Of a stretch of DNA of 64,000 nt, positions 15,205 to 34,866 are shown piece by piece. A model generated the notes under the pieces. The model had not been told where the DNA came from. It was given only the letters and a program-made list of their open reading frames with translations, and did not search any database. Positions within the stretch are counted from its first letter, which is position 1, and each line of letters opens with the position of its first letter. Source of the DNA: Leptospira stimsonii (GTDB taxonomy: Bacteria; Spirochaetota; Leptospiria; Leptospirales; Leptospiraceae); contig NZ_QHCT01000003.1 in NCBI RefSeq assembly GCF_003545885.1, positions 248,001 to 312,000 on the forward strand. The letters run 5' to 3'. Made by a program: the position numbers and the translations under genes.

Positions 15205-15609
15205 ATGATGAACCAAATAAAAACACACCAATATGAAACATCCCTACCTTTTTCTCAGTTTGACGGGGACGGGAGATTGACCTTGGAAAAGGTGCAAACG
15301 ATTTTAAACGATGCGAGAAAAGATGCGCTTCAGAGCATCGAGCTTGATCCTTTTTTTCCCGGCTCTCAAACGATCGAGCCCTTGATCCTCTGGTCGGAAA
15401 GTGATTTTAGGGAAGTCCCCTACTTTTCGGATTCCGTTCTGGTTCAAACAGAATTGCAAAATCTTACGGGTCCCCGTTATAAAATTTCACAGAGGTTGCT
15501 TCGGAAATCGGATTACAAAGTGATCTGCCATTCCAATTCTCTCTGTATTCTTTTCGATTCTCTGAAAAAGAAACCCTGGAAAAACAGAGTCTCACTCTTA
15601 GCCGGTTGA
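15205..15609 (+). CDS. Hotdog-fold protein, probable acyl-CoA thioesterase-like
   Basis: 134 aa. The pattern DGDGRLTLEKVQTILNDARK followed by LILWSESDFREVPYFSDSVL and KISQRLLRKSDYKVICHSNS resembles a 4HBT/YbgC-type hotdog domain: a central helix after a DxxG turn, then long antiparallel strands with a DSVLVQTELQNL segment. The canonical catalytic Asp/Glu context is not clearly conserved, so activity is uncertain. Two adjacent ATGs (15205, 15208) are possible starts. It is convergent with ilvN, with a 105-bp gap. Confidence 0.6.
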   Translation: MMNQIKTHQYETSLPFSQFDGDGRLTLEKVQTILNDARKDALQSIELDPFFPGSQTIEPLILWSESDFREVPYFSDSVLVQTELQNLTGPRYKISQRLLRKSDYKVICHSNSLCILFDSLKKKPWKNRVSLLAG

Positions 15610-15714
15610 ATTCCGAAAAACGAAACGCAACGTCGCCGAAAATACAACCTTCTACACGGCGAAGAAACGACTCGAACTACATTGATTAGAATCTATTCTA
15701 AAAAGGATTGGAAA

Positions 15715-19636
<3,922 letters not shown>

Positions 19637-19660
<24 letters not shown>

Positions 19661-20563
19661 GATCTCCTCTTCCGGGAGGGAAATGATTTCCTCCCCTCTT
19701 TCTCCCACAAAAATTTCTTTACAATCCCAAACTCCATTCTTTCGTTCGAGGCGGATATGATGCCTGAATGAATTTCCTTTTTTGTCCGTGAGAATTCTCG
19801 GCACCTTTGCCGCATTGATCGCATGAGAAGAATTTTCGCTGATCTTCCAAGTTCTGTCCCGGCCTAAATCCTTGATTCTATGATGCATATGACCGGCAAG
19901 TATTAGAGAAATCGTTTCTCCTTTTTCTTTGACAAACTCGATAAAACGGCGCAGATCCGCGTCCCCCCAATCCCCACCTTTCTTTCTAAAATCACAACCC
20001 CAGATATCATCCCGTTTGGAGCCGTAACCTGCGGGCCCGTTGTGAGCTAAAACGATACATTCCATTCCTTGAATTTCCGGATAGAGAGATTTTAGTTTTT
20101 CAAAGGATTCGCTCATCGAAGAAACGCCGAATTCTTTTTTGAGGAAAGGAAGAAAGTTCAGATTTCCTCCCATAGAAAAAGGACGGGCTCCGATCAAGAC
20201 GGTTTTTGAATCTAACTTCGTCGCGGAATAACCCACACAAATTGCGTCGCCCATTTGTCTTTTAAGACGAGTTAGACGAAATCGATGTCCGATACTTCCA
20301 AACCGTATCATCCATTTTGAATGTAAGATTTCTCCCAGCAACTGAACTACGTTCGTAGAATCGTGATTCCCGGGAATCCAATAGACTTTCTTTTTGAGCT
20401 CCGCGATTTTCCGAGTCACTTTTCTTCCCGAGAATGGAAGGTATCCTGGAAAGTCTCCCGTGAACAATAGGGCGTCATAATCGGATGTGTCAAAGTATTC
20501 GTTGTCGTGTCGATCCCAGAATCCGTGAATGTCGCCGATAAGTGCCAACTTGAGATTTTCCAT
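19637..20563 (-). CDS. Calcineurin-like metallophosphoesterase
   Basis: 308 aa, cytosolic. All five metal-site blocks of the superfamily are present in order: LIGDIHGF (DxH), LFTGDFPGY (GD), [10 protein letters not shown] (GNHD), [11 protein letters not shown] (H) and [13 protein letters not shown] (GHxH). The family includes phosphodiesterases, nucleotidases and protein phosphatases; the substrate cannot be inferred here. It starts 107 bp from the divergent chemoreceptor gene and its 3' end overlaps the TPR gene. Confidence 0.9.
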
Positions 20564-20631
20564 CCGTATTTTAGATTCTCCTTGTATTCAAGAGTGTAAA
20601 TCGGGAAATTTACCGAAAAGAAACAAAAACC

Positions 20632-20646
20632 CGCGCTCTTCGCGCG
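20632..20646. promoter_or_regulatory. Small GC-rich inverted repeat in a divergent promoter region
   Basis: CGCGC-TCTTC-GCGCG (5-bp arms, 5-base loop) lies between the divergent metallophosphoesterase and chemoreceptor starts, about 25 bp before the latter. It is GC-rich in an AT-rich spacer. It could be an operator or a leader hairpin, or chance. Confidence 0.25.
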
Positions 20647-20670
20647 AAGGTTGGTATCGGGAACCGCCTC

Positions 20671-23208
20671 ATGGATGAAATTACAAAGTCGATCCGCAAA
20701 TTCACACTTCAGTTTATTCTCATTACCGAAGTAGTCGGTTACGTGATCACGGTTGGAACCGCGATCGTCTTTTTTCAAACGTTTCTGGAAATGGATCCGG
20801 AACAACTGAAATACGCAGTATACATCACGCTCGGGACCACGTTTTTTACCCTCATCTACACCGTATTCTCGGATCAAAGGAGACTAAAACCGATCCGCGA
20901 TTATAGCCTGACGATTGAACAGGGAATCATCGATAAGGATACGGCTCTCAACGCTCAAAAAGCCGTCTTAAGACTTCCGATCGGACATTCGATTGAAATC
21001 GCATCGAGGATTTTTGTAAGCGGCTTGATCATCGTTCTTTTACTGGGCCGTTTTGCGACCTTGGACAAATCGAATTATTACAATCTATTTTCGATCATTC
21101 TTCTACTCGGGCTTTCCGTCGGAGTATATACCTTTCTGGTTTCGGAAAGGCTTACTTCCAAACTGATAGAATCGGGAGCCTTCAGTAATATCGATACCTC
21201 GAGTTTGGTAAGAATCAAACTCACCCGTTCCCTCACGATCACGTTTATCTTTATCGTAATCATTCTTGCGATCGGAGTTTCCAGTCTCGTTTTTAAACTC
21301 AATTACAACGCGATCCGAAAATCCTATTTCAATCAGATGATCAACGTGAACGAAACGCTTCATATTCTTACCGAAACGATTTTCGAAGAAGTGCAAGCGG
21401 ACGCGGATCGACTTCGAAACGATTCAAACTTTCTCTTTTTTGTGGAAGGTGGAAGAGAAAAAGAAACTCAGAGAATTCTGGAAAGCCTTCTCGGAAAATC
21501 TTCAAAATACGAGTCGATTGCGATCATTCGTGCGGAAGGTGATAATTGGAAACTTCTTGTTGCAACTGGAACCCTCGCTACGAGCGGAACTTCCAAACTC
21601 TCCGACTACCAACTTCCATCCGAAAAAAGCCTCTCGGAAACTCTCAACGCAAATAAACTTTTTTTGAGTAAACCGATCGCCTCGACGGTTTCGGGAACTC
21701 CGGTTGTTTTGGCATTAGAACCCATTCCCGGTGAAAAATCGACTTATCTCGTCTTTGGATTGAGAATCGCGGATCTTACGAGCAAATTGATCGGTTCAAT
21801 CCAAATCGGAAAGTCGGGTTATCCCGGTCTTCTCAACCACGGAGAGGTGATCATCAATCACGTTAATCCGTCGCTCAATCTCAAAAAACTGACGGACTTT
21901 CCATTCTACGAACAAGTGAAGGATTATAAGGATAACGTTCCCGTTCGATATCTGTTTAACGGAAAGTATAAGTATATGATTCTTCGTAAGAATTCGAAGT
22001 ACGATTTTATCACCTTCGCTTCGATCGAAAACGAAGAAATCGCGGATGAAGCGATCGTTTCCGTTCTCGCGATGGCGGCCATATCGACGGTTGGAATGTT
22101 GTTCATCGGATTCTTAATCTACATCATTTTGAAAAAAAGACTACAACCTCTCGAAGAAAGTAAAAACGTTTTAGAAGCGATGGCGGAAGGAGATCTTACA
22201 AAAGGACTGAAGGTATTATCGATGGACGAGATCGGAGAAATGTCCATCTCCATCAATTCGTTTAACAAAAAGGTGAAAACCATCCTCGGCAAAATCATCG
22301 AGGCCTCGGGGAACCTCGCCTCGTCTTCCGATGAGATGTCCGGAGCCCTCAATTTTATTTCGGATAACGCGCAAAACCAAGCCGCCTCCTCCGAGGAAAT
22401 TTCAGCCTCGATCGAGGAAATTTCCGCAGGGATGGACGGTGTCGAAACTCAGACCAGAGAACAGGTCGGTCTTTTAGACAGACTCGGTCTTGATATGAAT
22501 AAATTCTCCAATTCCATTCATGAAACTTCCGTCAATCTCGAAAAGACGATGTCGGACGTGGAGAGGATTACGGAAGAAGCAAAAAAAGGCGGAAGCGCAC
22601 TCGAACTTACGAATCAGTCGATCACAAAGATCAGCAGAAGTTCGGAAGATATCACAGGAGTCATCGAAATCATCAACACGATCTCGGAACAGATTCATTT
22701 ACTCGCGCTCAACGCGGCGATTGAAGCGGCGAGAGCCGGCTCCGCTGGAAAGGGATTTGCGGTCGTCGCGGATGAAATTTCCAAACTCGCCGATAAAACG
22801 ACGAACAGCATCAAGGACATCGAGGAAATCATCCAGGGAAATGAAGCTGAAATCGGAAACGGAATCAGAAATATCACCAACACGGTCACCGTCATTTCCG
22901 GTATTATCCAAGGCATTTCGGAAATCAATCGTCAGATGAAGATCGTAAATCAGTTTATGGAAGATCAACTCTCCAAAAACGATCAGATGAATCTCACGGC
23001 GAAGGAAGTAAAAGGAAGATCGGACGTGATTCAAGTCGCCGTAAGAGAACAAAAAATCGCGATCGAAGAAATTTCGAGAACGATTACGACGATCAACGAT
23101 CTCAATCAATCTTCCGCGGCTTCTTCCGAAGAGTTGAGTTCAAGTTCGATCGGACTTGCAAGACTCGCAGAAGATCTGAAAAAGGAAGTCGAATTTTTCA
23201 AACTCTAA
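20671..23208 (+). CDS. Methyl-accepting chemotaxis protein with multi-helix membrane N-terminus
   Basis: 845 aa. Several transmembrane helices occur before residue ~215 (15-35, 50-70, 110-135, 140-160 and 190-215), more than the usual single one. A ~230-residue extracytoplasmic sensor region follows, then another membrane helix (~465-490), a HAMP-like segment ([20 protein letters not shown]) and the methylation/signalling coiled coil. The kinase-contact tip [20 protein letters not shown] with [19 protein letters not shown] is canonical. It should signal through CheA/CheW to the periplasmic flagella encoded later in the window. The ligand is unknown. Confidence 0.94.
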   Translation: MDEITKSIRKFTLQFILITEVVGYVITVGTAIVFFQTFLEMDPEQLKYAVYITLGTTFFTLIYTVFSDQRRLKPIRDYSLTIEQGIIDKDTALNAQKAVLRLPIGHSIEIASRIFVSGLIIVLLLGRFATLDKSNYYNLFSIILLLGLSVGVYTFLVSERLTSKLIESGAFSNIDTSSLVRIKLTRSLTITFIFIVIILAIGVSSLVFKLNYNAIRKSYFNQMINVNETLHILTETIFEEVQADADRLRNDSNFLFFVEGGREKETQRILESLLGKSSKYESIAIIRAEGDNWKLLVATGTLATSGTSKLSDYQLPSEKSLSETLNANKLFLSKPIASTVSGTPVVLALEPIPGEKSTYLVFGLRIADLTSKLIGSIQIGKSGYPGLLNHGEVIINHVNPSLNLKKLTDFPFYEQVKDYKDNVPVRYLFNGKYKYMILRKNSKYDFITFASIENEEIADEAIVSVLAMAAISTVGMLFIGFLIYIILKKRLQPLEESKNVLEAMAEGDLTKGLKVLSMDEIGEMSISINSFNKKVKTILGKIIEASGNLASSSDEMSGALNFISDNAQNQAASSEEISASIEEISAGMDGVETQTREQVGLLDRLGLDMNKFSNSIHETSVNLEKTMSDVERITEEAKKGGSALELTNQSITKISRSSEDITGVIEIINTISEQIHLLALNAAIEAARAGSAGKGFAVVADEISKLADKTTNSIKDIEEIIQGNEAEIGNGIRNITNTVTVISGIIQGISEINRQMKIVNQFMEDQLSKNDQMNLTAKEVKGRSDVIQVAVREQKIAIEEISRTITTINDLNQSSAASSEELSSSSIGLARLAEDLKKEVEFFKL

Positions 23209-23280
23209 AGAGGAAGAAAGAGAGTCGCAGGGTCCGCAAAAACCCTTGATTTTTCCCCCCTTCCTTTTAGTTTGCACTTT

Positions 23281-23550
23281 ATGGAATGGGAAAAGATACT
23301 CAGAGACTCCGTTAAAGACAATAAGATCAAGGAGTTGCATCTCAGAAAAGTCCCGACTCTCAAGACATGTGACGACTGGAGCAAGGTCAGAGAAATCGGA
23401 CTGATTGATCATAAGACCAAATATGCGCACTACAAAGGCGGATTGGTAAAATACGGAGAGGCCTTATTCTTCGTAACAGACGAAAGACTTCAAGCGATCG
23501 CACCGTATCGTAAATGGGAATTCAAAAGTAAAATCAAAGTAGAAGAGTAA
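23281..23550 (+). CDS. Small conserved-looking cytosolic protein, function unknown
   Basis: 89 aa from the ATG at 23281; a TTG three codons upstream is an alternative. The composition is protein-like, with alternating charged and hydrophobic segments (MEWEKILRDSVKDNKIKELH, then WSKVREIGLIDHKTKYAHYK) and no signal peptide or recognisable motif. I do not recognise the family. It is immediately followed by a strong UUCG hairpin, which supports it being transcribed. The Shine-Dalgarno signal is poor. Confidence 0.6.
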   Translation: MEWEKILRDSVKDNKIKELHLRKVPTLKTCDDWSKVREIGLIDHKTKYAHYKGGLVKYGEALFFVTDERLQAIAPYRKWEFKSKIKVEE

Positions 23551-23563
23551 TTTTCCCACTTTC

Positions 23564-23587
23564 TTTCCGAGCTTTCGAGCTCGGAAA
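23564..23587 (+). terminator. UUCG-capped 10-bp hairpin after the small unknown gene
   Basis: TTTCCGAGCT (23564-23573), loop TTCG, AGCTCGGAAA (23578-23587): a perfect 10-bp stem with a UUCG tetraloop, 14 bp past the stop of the preceding gene. A broken T-rich stretch (GTTTCTTTTTCCTTTCTT) follows a few bases later. A likely intrinsic terminator. Confidence 0.75.
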
Positions 23588-24373
23588 ACAAGTTTCTTTT
23601 TCCTTTCTTATTTCCTCAAAAAAAAATCAGCCTTTCGGATCCGTTCTCCTTGGAAGTTTCTCCAAAAGTCTTTTGAATTTTCCGAACTTCACTTTTGGAA
23701 CTCAACATAGTTTCGATTTTGAAACATAGCAAAAGCCTATTCTAATTCTGGGTCGAAGATTTTTAAAATCGATTCCTCTCGAATAAAAAAGCGCGAGGCC
23801 ATCGTTGTATTCGCTGGCCAATTCTCTTTTCTTCGCTTATGAATTCGAATTTCCCGATCAGAAACGTTCTCTGTTCTTTTGAAAAAACAGGTTCGGAAAT
23901 GAATTTCGATCTCGAATCAAAATTCCACTGTTCGAATTCGAATATTGGGAAAGAAAAAGATCAATTCGGAAACGGATTTTGCGCCTAATGATAGTTAGAT
24001 TGAATTGTCCGGTTTGAGATTCGATTCAAAAAATGGATCCCTCCGACTTGAATAAAATAAGAAAAAGTTCGAATCTTTACCTGCTGGTAATTGGCTAAAA
24101 CGAGGAAACCGTTTAGAATCTATTCATCGGTATGAAAACGAAGGTCGACTCTCATCTACAATGACGGGAAAACTCATTGTATTCGGATTCGAAATGGCGG
24201 TTTGACAGGAAGGAGAAATTCTTAAATGGCTCCGAACGTCTTGGCGCCGTCTTCTTTCACACGAAGCGCATCAGAGAACGGACTTTTGAAAGTTTGAGAT
24301 TGAGAAAGACGTTGTTTGAGCTTTTGAAAAAAAAGATGGGAATGGAAATTCAAATTTAAAACAGCGGGATCGA
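23588..24373. other. Intergenic spacer, no supported gene
   Basis: About 790 bp rich in TTCGAA-type words, including a 12-bp palindrome TTCGAATTCGAA at 23931-23942. A 60-codon open frame at 24177-24359 has no domain-like features and overlaps the leader of the next gene, so I do not call it. The promoter of the downstream lipoprotein gene should lie in the right part. Confidence 0.5.
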
Positions 24374-25333
24374 ATGAACGAAACTATACAAAAAGTACGA
24401 ATTTTTCAACTTCAAAATTCTTTCACATTCAAGGTTAGGACCATACTCTTCTTCCTTGTTATGTGCTTTACCTTATTTTGCAAAGGGGAATCATCGAGCG
24501 AAGATCCAACGAAAGCGATAGGAGCTCTTCTCGGAGGAACCGATCCGTCGATTTTCTCGGACTCACCGGTTCTTAACGATTTGACAGTAAATACCTTCAT
24601 TACGAACGGAAACCAGCGAGTTTTTCAAATCGGTTTTTCCTTTAAAAACAACCCGAAATCATCCGTGAGTTCAAAAGCTTATATCGGACATCCGGAAGTC
24701 ATGAAACTCAGCGCCGACGGTATAAGCGTCAAAGGTTATATGAAAGAGAATCTATCTCCCGATCCTTTGTCCCCGGACCGATTCACTTTCATTTTACCGA
24801 GCCAAACCCTATCCTACAAAATCATAGTGATCGCAGTGAACTCTTTTGGAAAAACGTCGAAGGAAATCATAACCTCCGTTTCGGTTCCCATAGCGATTCC
24901 GAATCCAGGACCTACACCCAACCCTAACAATCCGATTCCCCCAGAATGTGACGGTGCAATCGCCGCCCCAGCCACAATTGGAAATTGTGCTCAACATTGC
25001 GTCCAAGTAACCACGAACGGGACCGTTTTCGAATTTCAGGCGAAGGACACGACCGGATCCATAAACGATTATTTTTTTATAGACGTAGGTATAATCAGAC
25101 CGACCGGAGTTGGCATCGCATACAATTTTCTTGAACTCGGACTCGATTTAGAAAACACCCAGGGTACGACGCCTGTCCTTGTGCCTGCAGGCACATATTT
25201 TAGTCCGAAGATCACTTATAATTTTCTGAACTATGATACCGCGTGTGTCGAAGTGAACTCGTATCGGGCGCTGGATGCAGGCGCAGGAAATTTCACGGAC
25301 AGTTTTGTTTCGAAAAAAATACTTCTTCCTTAA
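24374..25333 (+). CDS. Predicted lipoprotein of unknown function
   Basis: 319 aa. The N-terminus carries a long basic region, a hydrophobic core (RTILFFLVMCFTLF) and then Cys-Lys-Gly-Glu-Ser-Ser-Ser, a loose spirochete lipobox (TLFC) with lipidation Cys near residue 36. The mature part starts with a low-complexity linker and contains an Ig/adhesin-like beta-rich region, a Pro-Asn-rich linker (PNPGPTPNPNNPIPPECDG) and a Cys-containing C-terminal beta domain (four Cys, CDGAIAAPATIGNCAQHC). Surface or periplasmic location is inferred. I do not recognise a specific family. A strong terminator follows. Confidence 0.75.
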   Translation: MNETIQKVRIFQLQNSFTFKVRTILFFLVMCFTLFCKGESSSEDPTKAIGALLGGTDPSIFSDSPVLNDLTVNTFITNGNQRVFQIGFSFKNNPKSSVSSKAYIGHPEVMKLSADGISVKGYMKENLSPDPLSPDRFTFILPSQTLSYKIIVIAVNSFGKTSKEIITSVSVPIAIPNPGPTPNPNNPIPPECDGAIAAPATIGNCAQHCVQVTTNGTVFEFQAKDTTGSINDYFFIDVGIIRPTGVGIAYNFLELGLDLENTQGTTPVLVPAGTYFSPKITYNFLNYDTACVEVNSYRALDAGAGNFTDSFVSKKILLP

Positions 25334-25350
25334 CTGCTCTCCTCCTCCAA

Positions 25351-25395
25351 GCCGATTCGAACTGTGTCCTGGTTCGAATCGGCATTTCTTTCGTT
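25351..25395 (+). terminator. Strong hairpin terminator after the lipoprotein gene
   Basis: GCCGATTCGAAC (25351-25362) pairs perfectly with GTTCGAATCGGC (25372-25383) across a 9-base loop, followed by ATTTCTTTCGTTCT. It sits 18 bp after the stop codon. Confidence 0.8.
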
Positions 25396-25526
25396 CTAAT
25401 TAAAAAGTCTCTCCCTCTTGAAAACGTTTTCAGAAATTCACGATCAAGTTACGAAGGGCTGATTCTTCTTTGATTCGAACTCAAGGAAAGAAGAATCGTG
25501 TTCTCCGTCTTTCGACACGGAACAAA

Positions 25527-25846
25527 GGAGTTCCCACAGTTCTTTTCGCAGAAAAGTATTCTGAACTGTGAATTCTTTTTGGATCGGTGTCGAGCACTAG
25601 CGGGGAGTTCCCACAGTTCTTTTTTCAAAATAGCATTCTGAATTGTGAATTCCTCTTGGATCGCTGTCGAGCGCCAGTGGGGAGTTCCCACGATTCTTTT
25701 TTCAGAAAAGTATTATGAATTGTGAATTCTTCTTGGATCGCCGTGGAGCGTCAGCGGGGAGTTCCCACAGTTCTTTTTCAACAAAGCATTCTGAACCGTG
25801 AATTCTTCTTGGAACGTCGTCGAGCACCAGCGGGGAGTTCCCACAT
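25527..25846. repeat. 77-bp tandem repeat (VNTR-like), four units plus a partial
   Basis: Units begin with GGAGTTCCCAC at 25527, 25604, 25681, 25758 and 25834 (partial), a period of 77, 77, 77 and 76 bp. Each unit contains CACAGTTCTTTT ... CTGAACTGTGAATTC, i.e. 8-base arms CACAGTTC/GAACTGTG that can form a hairpin, and ends with a TCGAGC(A/G)CCAGCGGG-like segment. Units differ by scattered substitutions, so the array is not recent. It lies between the convergent lipoprotein and XPB-like genes. The unit boundary resembles the GGAGTTCC core of the dispersed elements. Confidence 0.92.
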
Positions 25847-25990
25847 TCAATCCGTTTTAGGACAAGCGATTCTTCGAATACGAGGATTTAGAAACGATTC
25901 TTTTCGAAATGATTCAGGGGTCGGGAAACCGAGTCCTTTTGGGTCCGTAACAAAATGTAGAAATTCCTCGATTCCAAAAAAGAAAGAACG

Positions 25991-26006
25991 AAAGTTTTCA
26001 AACTTT
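25991..26006 (-). terminator. Weak hairpin downstream of the XPB-like gene
   Basis: AAAGTT-TTCA-AACTTT, about 40 bp beyond the stop of the minus-strand gene; on that strand it is followed by CGTTCTTTCTTTTTT. A modest terminator candidate. Confidence 0.35.
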
Positions 26007-26048
26007 GAAAAGAAAATAGACGGGAAGAATTTTTCGAAAAAGAGTTTT

Positions 26049-28052
26049 TTAACGGGTCAGGTTGACGATGAGATTCAATTTTTCGGAAACGGTGATCACG
26101 TCTTGCACTCGATTTTTATCCACGAGAACAGCGGTTGGTCCGATTTCGTCTAGGACGATCTTCTTCCCTTTGATCTGACCGAGCAAGAGTTCCATCGTAT
26201 TTTGATCCTTGGTGCGAACCAAAACGCAGTCTTCCGTGATATCGACGACGGGAAGATTTCCACCCCAGTCTTCCAGTAAGAAGAGAAGGTTTTGTGCAAG
26301 ATCGGCTTTGCTGGAAGTCTTTAAAAAATCGATAAATTCAGCCGGTTTGTATCCAAGAAGAATTCCCAATTGAAACGCTTCTTTGGTAAGAACAAAGGTA
26401 TAAACCCGGTCGTAGTCCTTTAGCTCTGTAAAAGCCTTGAGAAGATGAAGCCCATGAATGGAAACACGATCCGGAAATGCGATGATCGTAAAGTCCGGGT
26501 TGATCGTAATTCCGCCCTTTTCGGTTTTGTGCGACAATTCTCCAGTCTGGAAAAAATATTCTCCCAATTTGGAAAGGGTAAGAAAACGATTCGGGTATTC
26601 GATTTCCAAAAGTCCGAATAAATGCAGATAAAAGATCGCACTCATTATTTCTTTACGGAGCTCCGCGAGATCGGATTGGAAATTTTTCGTCCGAAATCCG
26701 GGAGAAAGAATCATGTGTTCTCGAATGATATTGGAAAAGATCACGGAAAGATGAATACGTTTCGCCTTGATGATCAGGCTCACGCACTTATCCAGAATGA
26801 GTTTATCATAGAAAGGCATCTCGGTTGCGGTGAACACTTCCGCAGGAATGACACGTTTCATCCTTGCTTCGTTGACTTCGTGCACGACGAGTTTCATGAT
26901 CTCAAAGATATCTTTTTCGATAAATCCGCTCACATCCCCTTTCAGAACGATATTCTCACCTTTGATATCTACGAGGTTCAAAAGTTTGAGAACGGGTAGA
27001 ATGAGCTCCATCTGATAGATCTGGCTCTTTTCCGGAAAAATTCCGATATCGGGATTGAGGAGTTCCTGTTCGGTTCTCTTGTGATCGGCCTGTTTTACTT
27101 TTCCCGATTTTGCGAGTACGAGTCCCTTTCGACTGATATAAGAAATCAACTTTTTCGTATTGAGAAAGAAGTCGAGATCGTTGGCCGCGAGTTTTTCCGT
27201 CCTTTGTTTCGTTCCTTTTTTTACGGAAGGAAGAATCGGATGAGTTTGAACGTATTTTAGAATTTCATCCGGGATTGCAAAAACACGAACGAACTTCTCG
27301 TCCACGAAACAAACATCGACGACCATTCCCTTCGCAATCAGTGCCGGTACTACTTGTTCGTATTTTCCTCGGCTGGTTACGACGTAACTACGAATGTCTT
27401 CTGCTTCCGAAACGCCGCCGCTCAGATAGATTCTTACAAGAGTGTCTCTTTCCAGATCTCCTAAAGATTGGAGATTGAGGTCGATTCCTTCTTCGGATGT
27501 TGCGATCGAATAAAATTTCTTAATTGAATCGACTTGTTTCGGAGCTTTTACCGCCGACTTCCACTCGTCTGCGATTTCAGTCGTTTTCTTCCGATCCAGA
27601 ACCTTTTCCAGGGAAATTTTGTATTTATCCCCTTTGAGATTTTGATCCAAAGGAACGAGATCGGCGATCTCTTCAAACGCATGATATTTATCTAAATTGT
27701 TTGTGAGTCTTTCCCGATTTTTTCTCTGATAAACGAGTTGATATTTACGGAGAAGATTGAGTTCCATCTCCACGTTGATCGGAGGAATGTTCACCTTGCG
27801 GGAAATTTCTCCCAAGGTCAGAACGTTTTTATTCTTAAGAATGCTTGTATAGATCGTAACCTGAAGTTGAGTGAGTTTCTCCAAAACACCTTTCAGATAA
27901 AATTCATCCTGAAAGATCTCGTAGAGATAGGCTACGTTTTTGTTTTTTTCTTTGTAGGGAAGTTTGGCTAGATTCCAGAGGGTGGCGACTTTCTTCAGGT
28001 CGTTGAGTTCAAGTTTATCGAGTTCCTGAAGTAATACTGAATCGCTACTCAT
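26049..28052 (-). CDS. XPB/Ssl2 N-terminal-domain-like (helicase-associated) protein without helicase motor
   Basis: 667 aa, cytosolic. Winged-helix-like segments occur in the N-terminal half (e.g. [40 protein letters not shown]). The C-terminal ~150 residues match the pattern of the bacterial XPB/Ssl2 N-terminal 'helicase-associated' domain: [20 protein letters not shown], then [20 protein letters not shown] and [20 protein letters not shown]. No Walker A/B or helicase motifs are present. In actinobacteria and some spirochetes this domain occurs in proteins encoded with an XPB helicase, but no helicase is adjacent here. Role inferred: partner of a DNA repair or transcription-coupled XPB helicase encoded elsewhere. 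It is divergent from the UbiB-like gene. Confidence 0.65.
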   Translation of the reverse strand: MSSDSVLLQELDKLELNDLKKVATLWNLAKLPYKEKNKNVAYLYEIFQDEFYLKGVLEKLTQLQVTIYTSILKNKNVLTLGEISRKVNIPPINVEMELNLLRKYQLVYQRKNRERLTNNLDKYHAFEEIADLVPLDQNLKGDKYKISLEKVLDRKKTTEIADEWKSAVKAPKQVDSIKKFYSIATSEEGIDLNLQSLGDLERDTLVRIYLSGGVSEAEDIRSYVVTSRGKYEQVVPALIAKGMVVDVCFVDEKFVRVFAIPDEILKYVQTHPILPSVKKGTKQRTEKLAANDLDFFLNTKKLISYISRKGLVLAKSGKVKQADHKRTEQELLNPDIGIFPEKSQIYQMELILPVLKLLNLVDIKGENIVLKGDVSGFIEKDIFEIMKLVVHEVNEARMKRVIPAEVFTATEMPFYDKLILDKCVSLIIKAKRIHLSVIFSNIIREHMILSPGFRTKNFQSDLAELRKEIMSAIFYLHLFGLLEIEYPNRFLTLSKLGEYFFQTGELSHKTEKGGITINPDFTIIAFPDRVSIHGLHLLKAFTELKDYDRVYTFVLTKEAFQLGILLGYKPAEFIDFLKTSSKADLAQNLLFLLEDWGGNLPVVDITEDCVLVRTKDQNTMELLLGQIKGKKIVLDEIGPTAVLVDKNRVQDVITVSEKLNLIVNLTR

Positions 28053-28212
28053 AGAGAAGATACGCCCGCGGAGGTGTATTTTATGTAGCCATAATCAGAA
28101 TTTGGCTTGGTTCGTAAACAAAAAAGCGATTTCCTCTCGCAAACAAACGCTCATTTTTTGGGCCACCTTTCTGTAGTTGTCTTTTGAAAGGAAGTTCAAA
28201 ACCTTTGTGATT

Positions 28213-29510
<1,298 letters not shown>

Positions 29511-29514
<4 letters not shown>

Positions 29515-29751
29515 CCGTTTTATTAAACGAATTAAAAAAAGGGCAAGAAGCCTCCATCGTTTCTTTGATTCAAGAGCCCGGAAAAGAAGACCTTTTTCGA
29601 AACATCCTGGATATCGGCCTTCTCCCGGGAATCAAGGTTCTCGTTTTGGAAAGATACAAATCGCAAAAAAAAATCATCCTTCGTGCCGGCCAAGTGGAGA
29701 TCGCGATTCGAGAAGGAGAAGCGGAATTGATCCGAATAGGAGACGTCAAAG

Positions 29752-29765
<14 letters not shown>
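29511..29765 (+). CDS. feoA: FeoA, SH3-like regulator of ferrous iron transport
   Basis: 84 aa with an SH3-like fold typical of FeoA: the [20 protein letters not shown] turn and the [19 protein letters not shown] strands. It is thought to interact with FeoB and modulate uptake. The gene overlaps the UbiB-like gene by 4 bp and feoB by 14 bp, so translation of all three is probably coupled. Confidence 0.93.
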
Positions 29766-31869
<2,104 letters not shown>

Positions 31870-31877
31870 TCGAATCG

Positions 31878-33833
<1,956 letters not shown>

Positions 33834-33848
33834 AAAACGAAGTAAACC

Positions 33849-34847
33849 ATGAACTTTCAAAAAGAATTCTCAATCGCAAATAACGTGGACGTCGGAAACG
33901 AACATCCTCCCGTAATCGTCGCAGAAATCGGACTCAATCACAACAACGATGAAGAGATCGGCAAACAAACGATTGCCGCGGCGAAAAAAGCGGGAGCTCA
34001 AGCGGTAAAGTTCCAATCCTACGTAACGGAAGAATTCATAGACGTAAACAATCCTGACTCTAAGATCTTAGTCGATATATTCAAAAAATATGAACTTTCG
34101 GAATCGATGCATAGAAAATTCCAGAAAGCCGCCGAAAACGAGGGTCTTATCTTTTTTTCCACACCCCTCTGTGTGAGTTCCTTGCGACTCCTCGAGGCTT
34201 TAAAGGTTCCTGCGATCAAGATCGCGAGCGGAGACGTTACGAACAAAACTCTCCTAAAAGAGACGGCAAGAACGAAACTTCCGGTTATCCTATCTTCCGG
34301 CGCGGCGGATTTTTTCGAGGTCAACAGGGCCGTTTCTTTTTTGGAAGAGGAAGGGACAACGAAACTTTGTCTTTTACACTGTGTATCGCTCTACCCTACT
34401 CCGCCTGAAAAAGCGAACTTAAGAATCGTAGAAACGTTCCGTACTCTTTATCCGTTTCCGATCGGATTTTCGGATCATACTGCAGGAAATGTCGCGGCGA
34501 CCGTCGCCGTTTCCCTTGGAGCGACGATGATCGAAAAACACTTCACACTCGATAAAAATTTGGACGGACCCGATCATGGAATTTCGGCGAACCCCGAAGA
34601 ATTAAAAGCCGTTTGCGAAAACGCTCTTCTCGCTTGGAAAATGAGAGGGAATAGAGATAAAAAACCTTGGAAAGAGGAAGTAAACGGAAGATTCTTCGGA
34701 AGAAGAGCCCTATACGCGGATAAGGACGGAAACCCGATCGCACTCCGACCGGATCTGACACAAAGAAGCGCCGAATTTTTGGATTCTTGGGAAGTGGAAA
34801 CGACCAAACACCTAAAAGGTCAAGTCGGAAAACCGTTTCATGTATAA
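33849..34847 (+). CDS. NeuB-family N-acetylneuraminate (nonulosonate) synthase
   Basis: 332 aa. The N-terminal TIM barrel is typical: [91 protein letters not shown] and [19 protein letters not shown]. It condenses a hexosamine-type sugar with phosphoenolpyruvate to make a nonulosonic acid. The C-terminal antifreeze/SAF-like domain is shortened and diverged ([20 protein letters not shown]). It is not next to other sialic-acid genes here; it lies between the LtaS-like and M23 genes. Confidence 0.9.
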   Translation: MNFQKEFSIANNVDVGNEHPPVIVAEIGLNHNNDEEIGKQTIAAAKKAGAQAVKFQSYVTEEFIDVNNPDSKILVDIFKKYELSESMHRKFQKAAENEGLIFFSTPLCVSSLRLLEALKVPAIKIASGDVTNKTLLKETARTKLPVILSSGAADFFEVNRAVSFLEEEGTTKLCLLHCVSLYPTPPEKANLRIVETFRTLYPFPIGFSDHTAGNVAATVAVSLGATMIEKHFTLDKNLDGPDHGISANPEELKAVCENALLAWKMRGNRDKKPWKEEVNGRFFGRRALYADKDGNPIALRPDLTQRSAEFLDSWEVETTKHLKGQVGKPFHV

Positions 34848-34866
34848 GAATTTCATAATATTTAAA

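Noticed and set aside
24177..24359. 60-codon open frame before the lipoprotein gene
   Set aside because: Arg/Lys-rich, with no motif or clear ribosome site; probably leader sequence.
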